Source: an uncultured bacterium (GTDB lineage: Bacteria; Desulfobacterota; Desulfobulbia; Desulfobulbales; Desulfobulbaceae). Taken from it: a DNA stretch of 10,547 bases. How positions within the stretch are numbered: the first letter of the stretch is position 1; the number at the start of each line of letters is the position of its first letter. The notes beneath the pieces are model-generated. The model was given only the letters and a program-made list of their open reading frames with translations, did not search any database and was not told the origin of the DNA. The translations under genes were made by a program, and so were the position numbers. This document shows, one piece after another, positions 6,799 through 10,547 of this stretch. Location: assembly GCA_903896915.1 (NCBI GenBank), contig CAITZN010000194.1, positions 1 through 10,547 of the forward strand. Reading direction: 5' to 3'.

Positions 6799-8721
6799 TT
6801 AATTCCTGACCAGCAGGACCACGAGGAGCACCAGGGCACCACCACCCATCCAGGCGAGATAATGCGAGACCTGTCCGTCCTGCACCCGACGCATTTTCTC
6901 GGATAGCCCTCCGATCGCACGGGGAATGCCGTTCACCACGCCCTCAATGCAGGCCAGATCAACCACGCGCAGCAACACCCGACGACTGAAGGCCAGGGTC
7001 GGCTTGACGATGGCGAGGTCATACAGCTCATCAATATAGTATTTGTTGATCAGCAACCGGTGTACCCAGGCGAGACGGGCCGCCAGGAGGGCGGGCAGAT
7101 GGGGCTTAAGCCGGTAGAGATAAAAGGCCAGGCCGATGCCGCAGATACCAGCCAAAACGGAACTGCCCATGAGCAACCCTTCAGTCAAAGTGGAGAGATG
7201 AACATGGGGATGGCCGAGCACCGGCGCCAGGAATTGGGCCCAGTGATTGTCGCCACCCAAGATGCCGGGAACACCGAACCAGCCCGCAGCCACTGCCCCG
7301 ATGGCGAGCAGCACTAATGGGATGGTGACCACCAAAGGGGATTCCTGAAGATGGTGGCGCTGCTGTTCAGTGCCACGAAACTCGCCGTGAAAAATGAGGA
7401 AAAAGAGGCGAAACGAATAAAAAGCAGTCATAAAAGCGACCAGGGTGCCGATAGCCCAGGCTAGTTTGCCGCTGGCGAGGTCGGTATTGAAGGCCATGAG
7501 CAGAATTTCATCTTTGCTGAAGAAACCGGCCAAGCCCGGCACACCAGAGATCGAGAGCGAGGCGAGCAGAAAGGTCCAGTAGGTGATGGGCATATACGGT
7601 TTCAAGCCCCCCATGGAGCGCACATCCTGTTCGTGATGCATACCGAGGATCACCGAGCCGCAACCGAGGAAAAGCAGGGCCTTGAAAAAGGCATGGGTGA
7701 AGAGATGGAAGACCCCGGCTGAATAGGCACCGACTCCACAGCCGATGAACATATAGGCCAGTTGGCTGACCGTGGAATAGGCGACCACCCGCTTGATGTC
7801 GGTCTGAACGAGAGCTATGGTGGCGGCGAACAGGGCAGTCATGGCCCCGAGGACGGTGATCATATTCAAAGCCAGGGGCGAGAGAGCGAACAACGGGTTA
7901 CAGCGGGCAACTAAAAAAACGCCGGCCGTGACCATGGTGGCAGCATGGATCAGGGCGCTTACCGGGGTCGGACCCTCCATGGCATCGGGCAGCCAGACAT
8001 GGAGAGGAATTTGGGCTGATTTGCCGATAGCTCCACAGAACAGGAGCAGGGCTATGACCGTGGCCAGTGGTATGTCGCTGCCGAAAAGAAGGATAGTTTT
8101 TCCAGCTAGGTCACCCACCCGGCTGAAGACCTCATGATAGTGGAGGCTGCCAATCTGGGTGAAGATCAAAAAAAGGCCGAGAATGAAGCCGAAATCGCCG
8201 AACCTGTTGACAATAAAAGCTTTTCTCCCGGCATCAGCCGCAGATTGCTTTTCATAATAAAAGCCGATCAGCAGATACGAAGAAAGCCCAACCGCCTCCC
8301 AACCGAAAAAGAGCTGGAGAAAGTTATTGCCCAGCACCAACATCAGCATGGAAAAAGTGAAAAGACTCAAATAGGCAAAAAAACGGTAGTAACCCTCTTC
8401 CCCTTTCATGTAGCCCACAGAGTAGATATGAACCAGACTGCTGACACTGGTCACCACCAGCAGCATCACCGCCGTCAACTGGTCAACCAGGAAGCCTACG
8501 GAGACATAAAGGTTACCGGACTCTATCCAGGTGTAGAGATCCTGATTGATAATCACCCCGGAACGAACCCGGAAAAAGGCGACCAGGGCACAGGCAAAGG
8601 AGATCAGGACCGTGACGATAGGCAACCAATGTGCCCGGACACCCCAGCGTTTCCCCAGCAAGAGGGTCAGGACAAAGGAGGCCAGTGGCAGAAAGGGGAT
8701 GGCAAGCAGAGAGGCTGGCAT
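6799..8721 (-). CDS. nuoL: NADH:quinone oxidoreductase subunit L
   Basis: The 640-residue product is the distal antiporter-like subunit. Visible key residues are Glu142 ('FGWEAVGLSSYLLIGFYY'), Asp176 in 'NRFGDFGF', Lys234 ('GAIGKSAQIPLHVWLPDAM', His241), His259 in 'SALIHAATMV', and Lys403-Asp404 in 'FFSKDEIL'. After about residue 540 comes the NuoL-specific C-terminal extension with 'LLINKYYIDELYD' and an amphipathic segment that forms the long lateral helix along the membrane arm, ending in a final hydrophobic helix (about 620-638). The gene starts 4 nt after the nuoK stop; AAAGGA overlapping the nuoK end lies 7 nt before the ATG. All expected elements are intact. Confidence 0.97.
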   Translation of the reverse strand: MPASLLAIPFLPLASFVLTLLLGKRWGVRAHWLPIVTVLISFACALVAFFRVRSGVIINQDLYTWIESGNLYVSVGFLVDQLTAVMLLVVTSVSSLVHIYSVGYMKGEEGYYRFFAYLSLFTFSMLMLVLGNNFLQLFFGWEAVGLSSYLLIGFYYEKQSAADAGRKAFIVNRFGDFGFILGLFLIFTQIGSLHYHEVFSRVGDLAGKTILLFGSDIPLATVIALLLFCGAIGKSAQIPLHVWLPDAMEGPTPVSALIHAATMVTAGVFLVARCNPLFALSPLALNMITVLGAMTALFAATIALVQTDIKRVVAYSTVSQLAYMFIGCGVGAYSAGVFHLFTHAFFKALLFLGCGSVILGMHHEQDVRSMGGLKPYMPITYWTFLLASLSISGVPGLAGFFSKDEILLMAFNTDLASGKLAWAIGTLVAFMTAFYSFRLFFLIFHGEFRGTEQQRHHLQESPLVVTIPLVLLAIGAVAAGWFGVPGILGGDNHWAQFLAPVLGHPHVHLSTLTEGLLMGSSVLAGICGIGLAFYLYRLKPHLPALLAARLAWVHRLLINKYYIDELYDLAIVKPTLAFSRRVLLRVVDLACIEGVVNGIPRAIGGLSEKMRRVQDGQVSHYLAWMGGGALVLLVVLLVRN

Positions 8722-8725
8722 TATT

Positions 8726-9028
8726 TTATCCTTTCAGTTGGTTGAGAGAATCGACATGGACGGTTCGCCGGCTGCGGTACAATGCAATAGCAATCCCGAG
8801 CCCAATGGCAGCCTCAGCCGCAGCCACAGTGATAATGAAGAAGGTAAAGGTCTGGCCACGCAGGCTCTCAAGAAAATGGCTGAGCGCCACCAGGTTGAGG
8901 TTGACGCCATTGAGCATCAACTCGATGGAGAGAAACATGACAATCACGTTTCTCCGGGTTAGAAAGCCGCAGACCCCTATACAGAACAGGACAACCGCCA
9001 GGGCCATATACCAGGAAAGAGGAATCAC
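8726..9028 (-). CDS. nuoK: NADH:quinone oxidoreductase subunit K
   Basis: The 100-residue, three-helix membrane subunit has the family's usual length. Glu36 ('FLSIELMLNGVNL') and Glu72 ('AAAEAAIGL'), the two membrane glutamates important for proton translocation in NuoK, sit at the same residue numbers as in the E. coli protein. The start is GTG at 9026-9028, overlapping the nuoJ stop as GTGA. A strong AGGAGGT 6 nt upstream (9035-9041) and the family length support GTG over the later ATG at residue 8. The overlap implies translational coupling with nuoJ. Confidence 0.96.
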   Translation of the reverse strand: MIPLSWYMALAVVLFCIGVCGFLTRRNVIVMFLSIELMLNGVNLNLVALSHFLESLRGQTFTFFIITVAAAEAAIGLGIAIALYRSRRTVHVDSLNQLKG

Positions 9029-9606
9029 GACACCACCTCCTGGTCCTTGCCTTGCGCGTTGCCTTGAGGCACCGCATCTCCCTCATTAACCACTGAGCCA
9101 ACCTCCTCGCGCCGCGCCAGCACCAGGCCGCCGATCAGAGCCACCAGTAAAATTAACCCGGCAATCTCAAAAGGTAAAAGTGAGGTGGTGAACAGTTCCT
9201 GGCCCAGAGCCTTGGTATGGGTCAGCTCCTCGATTGCCGCCAGAGGCCAAGCCCCCTTTTCCCCCAGGGTGAAGGCGGGAATGACGTAAATCAGGCCCGC
9301 GCCGAGGCCGACAGCTATAATTCGGCCGACCCAGGGGTTTGGGATAAAAGCATCAAGTTGCAGCTCCTGACGGATACTGACCAGAAAGAGGACAAAGAGA
9401 TAGAGCACCAGGATGGCACCGGCGTAGACGATGATCTGCACCGCTGCCAGAAATTCGGCCTGTAGCGTCAGATAGAGTCCCGCCATATGGAAAAACAGAA
9501 CCAGCACCATGAGCACGCAGTGGACCGGGTTGCGCAGGCTGATGGCCAAAATGCCGCTGGTGGTGATCATCAGGGCGCAGTAGCCGAAAAAAAGCTGATC
9601 AAACAT
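9025..9606 (-). CDS. nuoJ: NADH:quinone oxidoreductase subunit J
   Basis: The 193-residue membrane subunit of complex I has five predicted hydrophobic segments (about 4-24, 28-48, 53-78, 92-112 and 144-164). The conserved segment 'AEFLAAVQIIVYAGAILVLYLFVLFLV' is represented here by Glu51, Tyr61 and the following hydrophobic run; this third helix contains the pi-bulge region that moves during coupling. The last ~28 residues are polar and rich in Gln, Glu and Gly, as is variable in the family. The start overlaps the end of nuoI by 8 nt and the stop overlaps nuoK by 4 nt, so translation is probably coupled on both sides. Confidence 0.95.
   Translation of the reverse strand: MFDQLFFGYCALMITTSGILAISLRNPVHCVLMVLVLFFHMAGLYLTLQAEFLAAVQIIVYAGAILVLYLFVLFLVSIRQELQLDAFIPNPWVGRIIAVGLGAGLIYVIPAFTLGEKGAWPLAAIEELTHTKALGQELFTTSLLPFEIAGLILLVALIGGLVLARREEVGSVVNEGDAVPQGNAQGKDQEVVS
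9035..9041 (-). promoter_or_regulatory. Ribosome binding site fixing the GTG start of nuoK
   Basis: AGGAGGT on the minus strand, inside the last codons of nuoJ, lies 6 nt before the GTG start of nuoK. Its strength and spacing make GTG a better start than the internal ATG seven codons later. Confidence 0.75.
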
Positions 9607-10258
9607 CGACGCCTCCCTTGCAAGATTCTTCCTGATTGTGGCGCTGCTGCCACTTCCTGCCTACCACCTGCTGCTCGCCGCTCCACTCGGGCGTAACCGA
9701 CATTCGTTTGCCTACTGGCAGGGAGTGTTCGGCCAAACCACGCGGCCGCCAGAAAGGATTGACATAGTCGGCAACCGGTTGATTCATCTGGGCAGCGAAC
9801 CGGTCCCAGTTGGCCAGCAGTTGTTCCATGTTGAAAAAGATCGATTGCCGATCATAAGCCGCGTACTCAAAGACCTCGGTGAGAACAATGGCATTAACCG
9901 GGCAAACCTCCTCGCAATAGCCGCAGTAGACGCAACGCAGGGCCTCGATGCGGTAGTCGTCGATCAGACGGCGATTCCACTGTTCTTTATCCTTATGGGA
10001 ACGAATCCGGATGCAGCGTGACGGACAGGCCATGGCGCAGCGCATGCAGCCTATACACTTGGTCAAGCCGGTCGCAGGGTCGCGGACTAGGGCATGCTGG
10101 CCGCGAAAGCCGGTTTTGATCTGCGGCTTTTCCTCAGGATATTGTCGGGTGATCGGTTTGGAAAAGAGACGCCGCAGGGTCAAGGCCATCCCCTGGAGAA
10201 TCTCTACCTGGAAGATGGTTGCCAGCCAGGTGCGTTTGGGTTTGTATTGAATCTGCAT
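9599..10258 (-). CDS. nuoI: NADH:quinone oxidoreductase subunit I, two [4Fe-4S] clusters
   Basis: The 219-residue product links the hydrophilic arm to the membrane arm and carries clusters N6a and N6b that lead electrons to NuoB and quinone. Two ferredoxin-type CxxCxxCxxxCP motifs are complete: Cys68, 71, 74, 78 and Cys109, 112, 115, 119. The N-terminal 'GMALTLRRLFSKPITRQYPEE' stretch is the amphipathic membrane-surface helix typical of NuoI. After about residue 180 there is a polar tail with no recognised motif, longer than in short NuoI forms; it ends across the start of nuoJ. The gene begins 14 nt after nuoH, and an AGGA overlapping the nuoH stop is the only, rather distant (12 nt), Shine-Dalgarno candidate. 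Confidence 0.96.
   Translation of the reverse strand: MQIQYKPKRTWLATIFQVEILQGMALTLRRLFSKPITRQYPEEKPQIKTGFRGQHALVRDPATGLTKCIGCMRCAMACPSRCIRIRSHKDKEQWNRRLIDDYRIEALRCVYCGYCEEVCPVNAIVLTEVFEYAAYDRQSIFFNMEQLLANWDRFAAQMNQPVADYVNPFWRPRGLAEHSLPVGKRMSVTPEWSGEQQVVGRKWQQRHNQEESCKGGVDV
9612..9619 (-). promoter_or_regulatory. Ribosome binding site of nuoJ inside nuoI
   Basis: AAGGGAGG on the minus strand lies within the last codons of nuoI, 5 nt before the nuoJ ATG (9604-9606). It explains the 8-nt gene overlap. Confidence 0.75.
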
Positions 10259-10272
10259 TTTTTGATCGTATC

Positions 10273-10547
10273 CTACCCGAGTATTGCCTTGAGACAGGCT
10301 GTGAGGACGAGATTAACCAGGGCAAGCGGGATTAACAGCTTCCAGCCCAGATCCATCAATTGATCGTAGCGATAACGCGGCAAGGTCGCCCTGATCCAGA
10401 TGAAGATAAACATAAACAGGTAGACCTTGAGGATAAACCAGAGCGGTGGAAAGAAGGGTACCGGAAACGGTCCGTTCCAACCGCCGAGAAAGCAGATGGT
10501 GCCAATGGAGGCCATAACCATCATGCCGATATATTCGGCCATGAAAA
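10273..10547 (-). CDS. nuoH: NADH:quinone oxidoreductase subunit H, C-terminal part (5' end beyond the window)
   Basis: The last 91 residues of NuoH are present; the frame continues past the right edge. An ATG at 10540-10542 is internal: the codon before it encodes Phe, giving 'FMAEY', which matches the conserved 'FFxAEY' of NuoH. The hallmark 'WIRATLPRYRYDQLM' follows, with Arg and Asp residues that line the membrane side of the quinone tunnel, and then the final hydrophobic helix. Gene order H-I-J-K-L-M-N downstream is canonical. The operon promoter and upstream genes cannot be seen. Confidence 0.95.
   Translation of the reverse strand, partial: FMAEYIGMMVMASIGTICFLGGWNGPFPVPFFPPLWFILKVYLFMFIFIWIRATLPRYRYDQLMDLGWKLLIPLALVNLVLTACLKAILG

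Noticed and set aside
6064..6906. 280-codon plus-strand ORF opposite nuoM and the end of nuoL
   Set aside because: Its product is rich in Gln, His, Asp and Glu with no domain, as expected from reading the antisense of membrane-protein codons; the strand opposite encodes clearly conserved NuoM and NuoL.
8134..8745. 203-codon plus-strand ORF opposite nuoL
   Set aside because: Same antisense signature (Gln, His and Asp rich) and no family resemblance; nuoL is unambiguous on the other strand.
10273..10542. Complete small 89-residue gene
   Set aside because: The frame continues upstream of its ATG to the window edge and the sequence matches the C-terminus of NuoH, so the ATG is internal.
1..10547. 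CRISPR array, tRNA, rRNA or insertion sequence
   Set aside because: No regularly spaced repeats, tRNA-like cloverleaf, rRNA segment, transposase or terminal repeats were seen in a reading of both strands.

Overview
The window looks like chromosomal DNA from a Gram-negative anaerobe or facultative anaerobe. A deltaproteobacterial (Desulfobacterota-like) source is my best guess, based on the flavour of the respiratory genes and of the PAS/PocR hybrid kinase. This is inference; no marker gene in the window fixes the taxonomy.

Layout: (1) Bases 1-368, minus strand: the N-terminal part of a secreted or periplasmic ankyrin-repeat protein, cut by the window edge. (2) Bases 369-655: a divergent, A/T-rich intergenic region holding ribosome binding sites for both neighbours, a tentative promoter for the ankyrin gene and a 9-bp inverted repeat. 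(3) Bases 656-3658, plus strand: a large hybrid sensor histidine kinase (PAS-PAS-PocR-PAS-HisKA-HATPase-receiver). It is interrupted by one in-frame TAA (2909-2911) inside the ATP-binding domain, so it reads as two same-frame ORFs of 751 and 246 residues. (4) Bases 3659-3785: a short convergent intergenic region without a recognisable terminator. (5) Bases 3786-10547, minus strand: a tightly packed respiratory complex I operon. In transcription order (right to left) it holds the 3' end of nuoH, then nuoI, nuoJ, nuoK, nuoL, nuoM and nuoN.

The seven nuo products are the distal part of the proton-translocating NADH:quinone oxidoreductase. NuoH is the membrane-anchoring quinone-site subunit, NuoI the two-[4Fe-4S] connector, NuoJ and NuoK small membrane subunits, and NuoL/M/N the three antiporter-like proton-channel subunits. 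All expected charged and cysteine residues are present, and junctions are short or overlapping (nuoI/nuoJ overlap 8 nt, nuoJ/nuoK overlap 4 nt), so the module appears intact and translationally coupled. The operon promoter and the proximal genes lie beyond the right edge, so the window cannot show whether the NADH-oxidising NuoEFG module is present.

No new multi-gene system is apparent. The observation most worth a second look is the single-codon interruption of the histidine kinase, a recent-looking nonsense change (or sequence error) in an otherwise well-preserved gene.
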